Source of the DNA: UBA970 sp049419605
Lineage (GTDB): Bacteria; Bacillota_I; Bacilli_A; RFN20; CAG-826
Assembly: GCA_049419605.1 (NCBI GenBank)
Contig: JBMSKF010000003.1
Coordinates: forward strand, 16,235-80,234
Reading direction: 5' to 3'
DNA length: 64,000 bases
Numbering within the stretch: position 1 is the stretch's first letter; every line of letters starts with the position of its first letter. Under the pieces are notes generated by a model. That model had not been told where the DNA came from. It saw only the letters and a list, made by a program, of their open reading frames with translations, and made no database searches. A program made the position numbers and the translations under genes. Positions 17,548-25,210 of the stretch are shown here, one piece after another.

Positions 17548-18771
17548 ATGGCCCTAGATATTCCTGTATTTATCTTAGAAATTGGTTCAGGTACCATTAA
17601 ATTACTTGCAGGTTATGAGCTCAATGCTCGACCTGTTATTTTGCATGTCATGCAATCGGAATATCATCGTGTTTTAATGCAGGATAAATTTGTCGATCCT
17701 AACAAATCAACTCAAATCATCAAAAAATTAATTCGTGACATGGAAATTCATCTTGGGAAAAAATGTGAATCCATCCATGTCGTATTACCGCCAACTCATC
17801 TTGAAGTCTTCCATGGAGAAAAGCGTACCAATACCGTGGATCCTCACGGAATTATTCATCCAATGGATATTCATAATTTACATTCAATGTTTCAAAAAGA
17901 ATTTGTAGGGACCAATGTTGCTCAAGTTTGTATTGTTCCGATGACTTATCAAATCGATGGCGATAAGTATTCTGTTAATCCTCCCATTGGAGAACCAACT
18001 TCTAATATTGTACTTCAAGCTTATGTTCAGTACATTTTATCTAGTTTTTTTCAAGGTGTTTTACAAGTCATGCAAGCAGTTGGTATTAAAGTCAAACGAT
18101 ACATCCTCGATGGCCAAGGCATTGCGGACATTATTGAAACCCAATATAAAGATTTTGTTGCTACCTATGTGTTAATTGATCATGGTGCAAATCAAACCAA
18201 CCTTAATTTAATTTCGCAACATAAGCTCATTCGCTCAGAAACTTTAGAAACAGGATCGGAGCAATTAACGGCCATTATTGCAAATCGATTTGGTATTACC
18301 ACGGATGAGGCAAGAACGTTAAAAGAAAAATTTGGTTTTGAAACCCGTGAAAAAATCTTTGATGGCATCATTTATCAACAAAATGGCGTTGTGATCCGTC
18401 AATCGAATTTTAACCAAGTGATAAAAGAATTTTATGATCATCTAATTGAAGAAATGATGATGACATTGCAAGAGTATCGCGTTGATCACGAAACGATGGA
18501 TCTTACCGATATGAAGTTTGTATTAGTAGGGGGTGGCGCTGCTTTACCAGGTATTACAACCTTACTTAAGACGCTCGGACAAGGCCAAGGTGTTGAAAAA
18601 CCTTACATTCGAACGGTCGGTGCAAGGCATTCACAAACGTTATCATTGCTTGGTGGATTGCGCTTTAGCTATCGATATACCTTAGTGGAAGATGATGTCA
18701 GAATCTTCACGCGCCTAGAAAGACAAGCTCCTTCGGCAAAACGCCGTTTCGTCAATTATGACGAAGAATAA
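17548..18771 (+). CDS. ftsA: Cell division protein FtsA
   Basis: Actin-like ATPase that anchors FtsZ to the membrane, 407 residues. N-terminal phosphate-1-like FILEIGSGTIKLL and the conserved VLIDHGANQTNLNLI and FVLVGGGAALPGI segments identify the ASKHA fold. The ATG at 17548 (GGAAA just before) gives a start matching the family; a longer frame would overlap the previous gene. It ends 20 nt before ftsZ. The C-terminus (RRFVNYDEE) is short and I cannot confirm the usual amphipathic membrane-targeting helix, which may mean the adjacent small membrane proteins help with anchoring (inference). Confidence 0.92.
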   Translation: MALDIPVFILEIGSGTIKLLAGYELNARPVILHVMQSEYHRVLMQDKFVDPNKSTQIIKKLIRDMEIHLGKKCESIHVVLPPTHLEVFHGEKRTNTVDPHGIIHPMDIHNLHSMFQKEFVGTNVAQVCIVPMTYQIDGDKYSVNPPIGEPTSNIVLQAYVQYILSSFFQGVLQVMQAVGIKVKRYILDGQGIADIIETQYKDFVATYVLIDHGANQTNLNLISQHKLIRSETLETGSEQLTAIIANRFGITTDEARTLKEKFGFETREKIFDGIIYQQNGVVIRQSNFNQVIKEFYDHLIEEMMMTLQEYRVDHETMDLTDMKFVLVGGGAALPGITTLLKTLGQGQGVEKPYIRTVGARHSQTLSLLGGLRFSYRYTLVEDDVRIFTRLERQAPSAKRRFVNYDEE

Positions 18772-18791
18772 AAAGAAAGAGGATTTTTAAC

Positions 18792-19922
18792 ATGGGAAGA
18801 GAAAAATTTGTGGTCGATAGTAGCGAACCAGCAGCAAAAATTATTGTCATTGGTGTCGGTGGTGCTGGCAATAATGCTGTGAATCGCATGATTGCTGAAA
18901 ACATGAATCATGTTGAATTTTTTGTCGCTAACACAGATAAACAAGTCCTTCAGACCTCTCAAGCAAAGAATCGACTTATATTAGGTGAAAAAACCACACA
19001 TGGTCTTGGTGCCGGTGGTTCTCCTGAAGTTGGAAAATTAGCCGCTGAAGAATCCAAAGAAGAAATTGCAGAAATTGTCAAAGGTGCCAACATGGTATTT
19101 ATTGCTGCTGGGATGGGTGGCGGAACGGGAACAGGTGCTGCCCCAGTGATTGCCCGTATCGCTCGTGAGGCAAAAGCACTGACAATTGCGATTGTCACTA
19201 GACCTTTTACATTTGAAGGAAAAGGAAGAATTGCCAACTCGGTTAAAGGTCTAAATGAGTTAAGGGAAGCGGTCGACGCCATTATCATTGTTTCTAACGA
19301 TAAATTATTAATGTCAGCGGGAAACCAACCCATTGGTCAAGCCTTTAAACTGGCGGACGATGTTCTTGCCCGTTCGGTTAAAACGGTTACCGATTTAATT
19401 TTAATGCCTGCGGTTATTAACCTTGATTTTGCCGATGTAAGAAATGTTTTAAGAAATTCAGGTTTAGCTTTAATTGGTTTTGGTTTAGGTCAAGGACCGA
19501 ATAAAGCATTTGAAGCAGCTCAAAGTGCAGTGAGTTCACCTCTATTAGAATCTAGCTTAACGGGCGCATCCAAAGCGATTGTTGCCGTGACTTGCGGACC
19601 ATTAGTGTCTTTATATGAAGCTCAAGAAACCGTGGATCGAATTCGAGAAATTGCTAGCACGAATCTCGACATCAAGTTTGGTGTGAATATCAACGATCAA
19701 TTAACGGATCAAATTTTAGTCTCAGTCATTGCCGCGCAATTCCCTGAAGAATATGACTATACGACGGTACCAAGCCCTTTAACAAAGACGGCTGGTACGG
19801 TTAATAAGATTGAACCTGAACAAGGATTATTAAAACCACAAGATCCCTTACCTAAAGTTGAAGTGAAAGAAGATGATGAAGACTTACTACCAGAATTTTT
19901 ATCAGGCAAGAAATTATCTTAA
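18792..19922 (+). CDS. ftsZ: Cell division GTPase FtsZ
   Basis: Tubulin homologue forming the division ring, 376 residues. N-terminal KIIVIGVGGAGNNAVNRM, the tubulin signature GGGTGTGAAP (near residues 110-119), and the T7 region NLDFADVRNVL are all intact. The acidic linker ends in LLPEFLSGKKLS, a recognisable though modified version of the C-terminal peptide that binds FtsA. AGAGGA precedes the ATG. It is the last gene of the murein-free dcw block. Wall-less relatives of this type often keep FtsZ. Confidence 0.98.
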   Translation: MGREKFVVDSSEPAAKIIVIGVGGAGNNAVNRMIAENMNHVEFFVANTDKQVLQTSQAKNRLILGEKTTHGLGAGGSPEVGKLAAEESKEEIAEIVKGANMVFIAAGMGGGTGTGAAPVIARIAREAKALTIAIVTRPFTFEGKGRIANSVKGLNELREAVDAIIIVSNDKLLMSAGNQPIGQAFKLADDVLARSVKTVTDLILMPAVINLDFADVRNVLRNSGLALIGFGLGQGPNKAFEAAQSAVSSPLLESSLTGASKAIVAVTCGPLVSLYEAQETVDRIREIASTNLDIKFGVNINDQLTDQILVSVIAAQFPEEYDYTTVPSPLTKTAGTVNKIEPEQGLLKPQDPLPKVEVKEDDEDLLPEFLSGKKLS

Positions 19923-19943
19923 TTAAGATATATCTTTTTAGCG

Positions 19944-20166
19944 TATAATTAATGTAACCGTTGAAGAAGACACATGGATGTTTGCCTAGAGACTTCGTGG
20001 TTGGTGCAAACGAAGAAACCCATCCATATCCCTTCTGAGGGTGAACTGAATCAAGTAAGAACACCGGAACCTCCCGTTATCGAGGCCAATGAAGTGCGTT
20101 GTTTACAACGAATCAAGGTGGTACCACGTTCATCCCACGTCCTTGTCATAAGGACGTTTTATTTTT
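19944..20166 (+). ncRNA. T-box leader (with promoter) controlling ileS-lspA-rluD
   Basis: TATAAT at 19944-19949 starts the unit. The T-box AAGGTGGTACCACG is at 20115-20128. The terminator ACGTCCTT/AAGGACGT (20137-20144 and 20150-20157) ends in TTTTATTTTT. A distal stem CTTCGT/ACGAAG with a GGTTGGTGCAA loop is visible, and ATC at 20050-20052 is a candidate isoleucine specifier in an unpaired GAATCAAG context. The AAGGAG of ileS begins within the last bases of the T-tract. Confidence 0.87.
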
Positions 20167-20177
20167 AAGGAGCATGT

Positions 20178-22898
20178 ATGGAATTAAAAGAAACATTATT
20201 GATGCCAAAAACAACCTTCGAAATGAAGGCAAATTTACCGGTTAAAGAACCGCTTTTCATCGCCTATTGGCAAGAGCAAAAACTTTATGAAAAGATGCGA
20301 GAAAAGAATCAAGGTAAACCAGAATACCAACTCCATGACGGTCCGCCTTACGCTAATGGTGATATGCATGTGGGTCACATGTTAAATCGTATTTTGAAAG
20401 ATATGGTGATTCGTTATCAACATATGTTAGGTCATGATACTCCTTTTGTTTTCGGTTGGGACACCCATGGATTACCGATTGAAAATTACATCACTAAAAA
20501 AGGTGTCAATCGTAAAACCATGACGATCGCAGATTTTCGTGCCTTGTGTGATGCATTTGCTAAAGAACAAGTTGAAAAACAAAAAAATCAAATTCGTCGC
20601 TTAGGCGTTGTTGGTGATTTTGACCACCCATATTTAACTTTAGATCCTCAATTTGAGGCTGCTCAAATTGGCGTCTTTGCAAAAATGGCGCTTAAAGGCC
20701 TGATCTATAAAGGTTTAAAACCAGTTTATTGGTCACCAAGCAGTGAATCTGCACTCGCAGAAGCAGAAATTGTTTATGAAGATGTGACCGACCAAGCGAT
20801 CCATGTCGGATTTAAAGTTGTTCAAGGTAAAGGCATCTTACCCAACGATGCTCACGTGGTGATTTGGACGACAACGCCTTGGACCATTCCTGCGAATCTT
20901 GCGATTTCCGCGCATCCCCAATTTGATTATGGAGTCTATCAAACCAATCAAGGAGTGCTAGTCTTTGCAGTCTCCTTAGCTGCAACTGTTCAATCCCAAT
21001 TAGGATTAACGCAATGTGATTTAATCCAAACCATTAAAGGAAAAGCATTAGAAGGCGTTGAAACACAACACCCTTTTTATCACCGATCCTCACCGATTAT
21101 TTTGGGTGAACACGTAACCAATGATACGGGGACTGGATTTGTCCATACAGCTCCAGGTCATGGTGAAGAAGATTTTATCGTTGGCACTAAATATAAACTT
21201 CCGCCTTTATGCCCTGTCGATAGTCGAGGCTTTATGACTGAAGAAGCTGGGCCAGATCTGCAAGGATTATTTTATGCAGATGCTAATGGGAAAGTGATTG
21301 AAAAATTAACGACAGTAAAAGCTTTACTTGCAGTTCATCCTTATCATCACCCTTATCCGCATGACTGGCGTACAGGTAAACCTTTAATTTATCGAGCAAC
21401 TCCGCAATGGTTCGCATCGATTGAGCCTATTCGCGAAACGTTACTCAATGAAATTGCCCGAGTCAAATGGACACCTTCTTGGGGTCAAGTTAGAATTCAC
21501 AATATGATTAAAGAACGAGGGGATTGGTGTATCTCACGGCAACGCACTTGGGGAGTTCCGATTCCGATTCTTTATCATGAAGATGGCACCCCAATTATTG
21601 AAGAACAAGTATTTCAACACATTCAACAATTGATTGAGAAACATGGGAGTTCCTATTGGTTTAGTGCGGATGCAAAAGATTTATTACCTCCTGGGTATCG
21701 CCATGCAAAATCACCGAACTCACAATTTAAAAAAGAAACAGACATCATGGATGTTTGGTTTGACTCCGGTTCTAGTGCGTTAGCCGTATTAAAAAAACGC
21801 GGAATGAAATTTCCTGCAGACCTTTATTTAGAAGGCAGTGATCAATACCGCGGTTGGTTTAACTCTTCGTTAATCATTGCAGTGGCTACAGAAGGCGTTT
21901 CCCCTTATCAAAATATCGTCTCGCACGGATTTGTTGTCGATGGTAAAGGTGAAAAAATGTCAAAATCTAAAGGTAATGGGATTGATCCTTTAAAAATGAT
22001 GCAAGTGTATGGTGCCGATATTATGCGTTTATGGGCTGCTTCGATTGATTACACTTCTGATGCAAGAGCCAGTGAAGATATTTTCAAGGGAAATGCTGAA
22101 GCATACCGGAAGATTCGAAATACCTTTAAATTTATGTTAGGGAACTTAGCAGATGGAGAAGGTTTGTTTAATCCAAAACGACATCCCATTAGTTCATATA
22201 GTTGGATTGATCAATTGATCTTATCAAAATTAAACGCTGTCACCAGCGAAGTGAAACAAGCGATGGATCAATTTAATTTTTCCGAGGCGACCTCCACTTT
22301 GTTAACATTCATGACCCAAGATTTATCATCCTTCTATTTAGATATCACCAAAGACATTTTATATTGTGAAGCAAAAACATCCTTAAGACGTTTACAAGTC
22401 CAACATGTTCTTTACCGCGTGACTTTGCAATTAATGAAACTGTGGACCCCCATCATGCCGTTCACGATGGAAGAAGTGTTCCGATTATTTTCGATGCCAG
22501 GTATCGTCTCAGCCCAGTTATTGGATTACCCGTCTATTGAAAACAATAACGATGCTGACCTAGGCATGTATCAATCTTTTATGAAATTAAAAGAAGTCGC
22601 CAATAAAACGTTAGAAGGACTTCGTAGTCAAAATCAAATTGGTAGTTCACAAGAAGCAACCCTTACGTTGAATGCGCCAAAAGGATTGGCAGAAGCGCTT
22701 AATACTTTAGCCCCTCGAGAAAGAAATCGCTTGTTTATCGCCAGCCAAGTTCATGTCAAAGAAGGCCAAGACATGAAAGCTGAAGCCCAACCTGCAGGTG
22801 GTCATAAATGTCCCCGCTGCTGGAATTATTTTTCTACGTTGCATCCATTTGCAGAACACCAAGTTTGTGATCGTTGTTTAGAGGTCTTAACATTGTGA
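20178..22898 (+). CDS. ileS: Isoleucyl-tRNA synthetase
   Basis: Class Ia synthetase of 906 residues with editing domain. The HIGH motif appears as HVGH in PYANGDMHVGHMLNR, the KMSKS loop as GEKMSKSKGNG, and the editing domain WTTTPWTIPANLAI is present. The C-terminus has a zinc ribbon with CPRCWNY and CDRC, as in the bacterial eubacterial-type enzyme. The ATG at 20178 has AAGGAG 5 nt upstream. It is under T-box control and overlaps lspA by 4 nt (GTGA), an arrangement conserved across Firmicutes. Confidence 0.98.
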   Translation: MELKETLLMPKTTFEMKANLPVKEPLFIAYWQEQKLYEKMREKNQGKPEYQLHDGPPYANGDMHVGHMLNRILKDMVIRYQHMLGHDTPFVFGWDTHGLPIENYITKKGVNRKTMTIADFRALCDAFAKEQVEKQKNQIRRLGVVGDFDHPYLTLDPQFEAAQIGVFAKMALKGLIYKGLKPVYWSPSSESALAEAEIVYEDVTDQAIHVGFKVVQGKGILPNDAHVVIWTTTPWTIPANLAISAHPQFDYGVYQTNQGVLVFAVSLAATVQSQLGLTQCDLIQTIKGKALEGVETQHPFYHRSSPIILGEHVTNDTGTGFVHTAPGHGEEDFIVGTKYKLPPLCPVDSRGFMTEEAGPDLQGLFYADANGKVIEKLTTVKALLAVHPYHHPYPHDWRTGKPLIYRATPQWFASIEPIRETLLNEIARVKWTPSWGQVRIHNMIKERGDWCISRQRTWGVPIPILYHEDGTPIIEEQVFQHIQQLIEKHGSSYWFSADAKDLLPPGYRHAKSPNSQFKKETDIMDVWFDSGSSALAVLKKRGMKFPADLYLEGSDQYRGWFNSSLIIAVATEGVSPYQNIVSHGFVVDGKGEKMSKSKGNGIDPLKMMQVYGADIMRLWAASIDYTSDARASEDIFKGNAEAYRKIRNTFKFMLGNLADGEGLFNPKRHPISSYSWIDQLILSKLNAVTSEVKQAMDQFNFSEATSTLLTFMTQDLSSFYLDITKDILYCEAKTSLRRLQVQHVLYRVTLQLMKLWTPIMPFTMEEVFRLFSMPGIVSAQLLDYPSIENNNDADLGMYQSFMKLKEVANKTLEGLRSQNQIGSSQEATLTLNAPKGLAEALNTLAPRERNRLFIASQVHVKEGQDMKAEAQPAGGHKCPRCWNYFSTLHPFAEHQVCDRCLEVLTL

Positions 22899-23374
22899 AA
22901 AAAAACTTGCTAGGCTATTTCAAAACGACTTATGTTCACATCTTTTGGATAGCAGTTCTTTTTGATTTTTTGACGAAAATTTGGATGGCATCTATTGAGA
23001 TTAATCAGACCGTTATCGAAGGATTTTTTTACCTTCATTATAGTCGCAATACCGGTGCAGCTTGGTCTATTTTATCTGGCAATCAATGGATACTAGCGAT
23101 GATTTCTTTCACGGTTGGTGTGTCTTTGTTTTACTATTATTTGCAACGATTCACCTCATTTAACAAATGGAATCATCTTGCAATCAACCTCTTTTTAGCA
23201 GGAACTTGGGGTAATTTTATTGATCGTGCCTTTTATTCAGAAGGGGTCATTGATTTTTTATCTTTTCATTTTGGTCAGTATATTTTTCCAACCTTCAATG
23301 TCGCCGATAGCGTCTTAACTATTGGTGTGATCATTTTAATCGTTACAAGTTTATTTGAAAGGCCAAGCAAGTGA
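22895..23374 (+). CDS. lspA: Lipoprotein signal peptidase (signal peptidase II)
   Basis: Aspartyl protease of the membrane that removes signal peptides from prolipoproteins, 159 residues with four hydrophobic spans. Conserved segments: NTGAAWSI, GNFIDRAF, and the two catalytic aspartates in GVIDFLSF and FNVADSVLTIG. The GTG at 22895 is chosen as start (overlapping the ileS stop, GAGG upstream). Its presence shows this wall-less cell makes lipoproteins. It overlaps rluD by 4 nt. Confidence 0.95.
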   Translation: MKKNLLGYFKTTYVHIFWIAVLFDFLTKIWMASIEINQTVIEGFFYLHYSRNTGAAWSILSGNQWILAMISFTVGVSLFYYYLQRFTSFNKWNHLAINLFLAGTWGNFIDRAFYSEGVIDFLSFHFGQYIFPTFNVADSVLTIGVIILIVTSLFERPSK

Positions 23375-24264
23375 AAATCTCATCGACTGACGTTAATGCA
23401 CGTCTAGATCAGTGGTTAGTGAAAACAAATCCTATCCATTCTCGCGCTAGATGGCAATCCTTAATTGAGGATGGTTATGTTCTGATTAACGATGCCAAAT
23501 CAAAATCTAGTTATCGCTTACAAATGAACGATGAGATTACGATTTTGCCATTTTTGACTGAAGAAATTTCTTTACAACCAGAAAATATTCCCCTTACGAT
23601 TCTTTATCAAGATTCAGATCTTGCCATCATTGATAAACCTCAAGGATTGGTCGTGCATCCTGCCCCTGGACATGCCAATGGAACCTTAGTGAATGCTTTA
23701 CTATTTCACTTAAAAGATTTAAGTGGCATTAATGGTGTCATTCGTCCGGGCATTGTCCATCGCTTGGATAAAGATACATCTGGATTGATGGTCGTTGCTA
23801 AACATGATTTAGCCCATCGGTTTCTTGCTAGCCAGTTAAAAGACCATGAGATGAAACGTGATTACTATGCTTTAGTCAGAGGGGTTGTAAAAGAAAATAA
23901 AGGAAAAATTATTGCGCCAATCGGACGTGATCCTGATGATCGATTAGCAATGGATGTGGTCGCCGAAGGAAAACCCGCCGAAACGAGCTTTGAAGTCATT
24001 GAACGTTTTTCAAATCATACCTTATTATCCTGTCATCTCGCGACTGGACGAACGCATCAAATTCGTGTTCATATGAATTTTATACACAGACCCATTGAAA
24101 GTGATCCTGTTTACACCCCACAAAAACATCCTTTACACAAAGGTGGCCAACTATTACATGCGTATCAACTTACGCTTGTTCACCCTACCACAAAGAAAAA
24201 GGTGACGTTTACGTCACCTTTACCGGATTATTTTAATGGCATTTTAGATAAACTAAGAACCTAG
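23371..24264 (+). CDS. rluD: RluD-family 23S rRNA pseudouridine synthase
   Basis: A 297-residue RNA pseudouridine synthase with an N-terminal S4 domain (about 10-60, with RARWQSLIEDGYVLIN) and the catalytic signature HRLDKDTSGLMVV holding the nucleophilic aspartate; RTHQIRVHM follows. It begins with GTG overlapping lspA, the same order as lspA-ylyB in Bacillus. The target uridine is inferred (helix 69 for true RluD). Its 3' end overlaps the convergent rnhC by 12 nt and contains a perfect hairpin at 24198-24221. Confidence 0.92.
   Translation: MKISSTDVNARLDQWLVKTNPIHSRARWQSLIEDGYVLINDAKSKSSYRLQMNDEITILPFLTEEISLQPENIPLTILYQDSDLAIIDKPQGLVVHPAPGHANGTLVNALLFHLKDLSGINGVIRPGIVHRLDKDTSGLMVVAKHDLAHRFLASQLKDHEMKRDYYALVRGVVKENKGKIIAPIGRDPDDRLAMDVVAEGKPAETSFEVIERFSNHTLLSCHLATGRTHQIRVHMNFIHRPIESDPVYTPQKHPLHKGGQLLHAYQLTLVHPTTKKKVTFTSPLPDYFNGILDKLRT
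24198..24221. repeat. Perfect inverted repeat inside the 3' end of rluD
   Basis: AAAGGTGACGT (24198-24208), TT, ACGTCACCTTT (24211-24221): 11 paired bases with a 2-base spacer, about 40 nt before the rluD stop, where the convergent rnhC overlaps. It may act as a two-way attenuator or terminator for the converging units, but the T-tract is short on both strands. Confidence 0.6.
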
Positions 24265-25149
24265 TTTATCCGTAATTCTTTTTAAGGTCTTAAAATTGGT
24301 TTTACAAATACCTTTTAAGGTTTCTAATCCATGATGCTGGGCAAATTCAAAGGCAAATTGCTCCACTTTATCGGAGGCACCAAAAGGTAATTTAACCGTA
24401 AAAATTCTTCCCATATCATTCATCGCGCGGATAAATTTAGCTCTTGCTAGGATGCTACTTGCAGCAACCGCTAAATAAAGGCTTTCTGCTTTTTCCTTTA
24501 GAACTAAATGAGGGATTGGTGGTAATCCAATTAGGTAACTATGAAATTTTTCTTCACTTGCAAATTGGTCAATAACCATCGGTGCTTCGATGTTAACTTT
24601 TTGCTTGAGGGTCAACAATGCATGATGATGAAGTTTAGCTTTAATTTGGTTTAAGTTATACCCTTTTGCGACCATTTCTTGATATTTAAGTGGGTTCACA
24701 ATGGTCGTTACATGAGGAATACGTCCAGTCATTTGGTCTGCCATTTTAAGAATCATGGCATCGGGAATCAGTTTTGAATCTTTTACGCCTAATTCTTCTA
24801 AGAATTGGACATCTTTTTCTTGCACTAAGCTAGCGGTGACCACAACCGGTCCAAAAAAATCGCCTGTTCCAACTTCATCACTTCCATAATGATGCTTATG
24901 TGGGGTTGTTTTGGTTTCTTTTTTTAACCATAAAGCAGCATCTTCATCAAAATTAAAACCTTGATAGAGGACTTTATATTTTTCAGATTTAGGACTGTAA
25001 ACGGAGACTGTAAAATCAGGTAACTTTGCAAAAAAAACAATCGATGCATGCGGCGAGCTTTGTTGCTGATCCGCATAGAGGTCTTTAATTTTTTCGAATA
25101 CGGTTTCCGTCACCAATAAGGTTTTGGTATGCGCTGCTATTTTTTTCAC
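24253..25149 (-). CDS. rnhC: Ribonuclease HIII
   Basis: Removes RNA from RNA-DNA hybrids, 298 residues. The N-terminal TBP-like substrate-binding domain (about 1-85) is followed by the catalytic domain beginning HHYGSDEVGTGDFFGPVVV, which has the DEVG pair typical of type 2 RNases H, then GVKDSK and VIDQFA. The GTG start at 25149 is set by a TATAAT ending 7 nt upstream; there is no ribosome binding site. It is the only minus-strand gene inside the long plus-strand block and is divergent from mutS2, its usual neighbour in Bacillus. Confidence 0.93.
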   Translation of the reverse strand: MKKIAAHTKTLLVTETVFEKIKDLYADQQQSSPHASIVFFAKLPDFTVSVYSPKSEKYKVLYQGFNFDEDAALWLKKETKTTPHKHHYGSDEVGTGDFFGPVVVTASLVQEKDVQFLEELGVKDSKLIPDAMILKMADQMTGRIPHVTTIVNPLKYQEMVAKGYNLNQIKAKLHHHALLTLKQKVNIEAPMVIDQFASEEKFHSYLIGLPPIPHLVLKEKAESLYLAVAASSILARAKFIRAMNDMGRIFTVKLPFGASDKVEQFAFEFAQHHGLETLKGICKTNFKTLKRITDKLGS

Positions 25150-25156
25150 TATCGTT

Positions 25157-25165
25157 ATTATAACA
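25157..25165 (-). promoter_or_regulatory. Extended -10 of rnhC, leaderless arrangement
   Basis: On the minus strand TGT-TATAAT, then 7 nt, then GTG. The transcript should begin at or within 1-2 nt of the start codon. Confidence 0.6.
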
Positions 25166-25192
25166 TTTATACACGTTCCCTAAACGTAGAGA

Positions 25193-25201
25193 TGATATAG
25201 T
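25193..25201 (+). promoter_or_regulatory. Extended -10 of mutS2-uvrC, nearly leaderless
   Basis: TGA-TATAGT followed by 9 nt and ATG. There is no room for a normal ribosome binding site. It shares a 61-bp spacer with the divergent rnhC promoter. Confidence 0.55.
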
Positions 25202-25210
25202 TAAATAGAG

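Noticed and set aside
18959..19333. A 124-codon minus-strand frame opposite ftsZ.
   Set aside because: It mirrors the conserved Gly/Ala-rich codons of the tubulin domain; no start signals.
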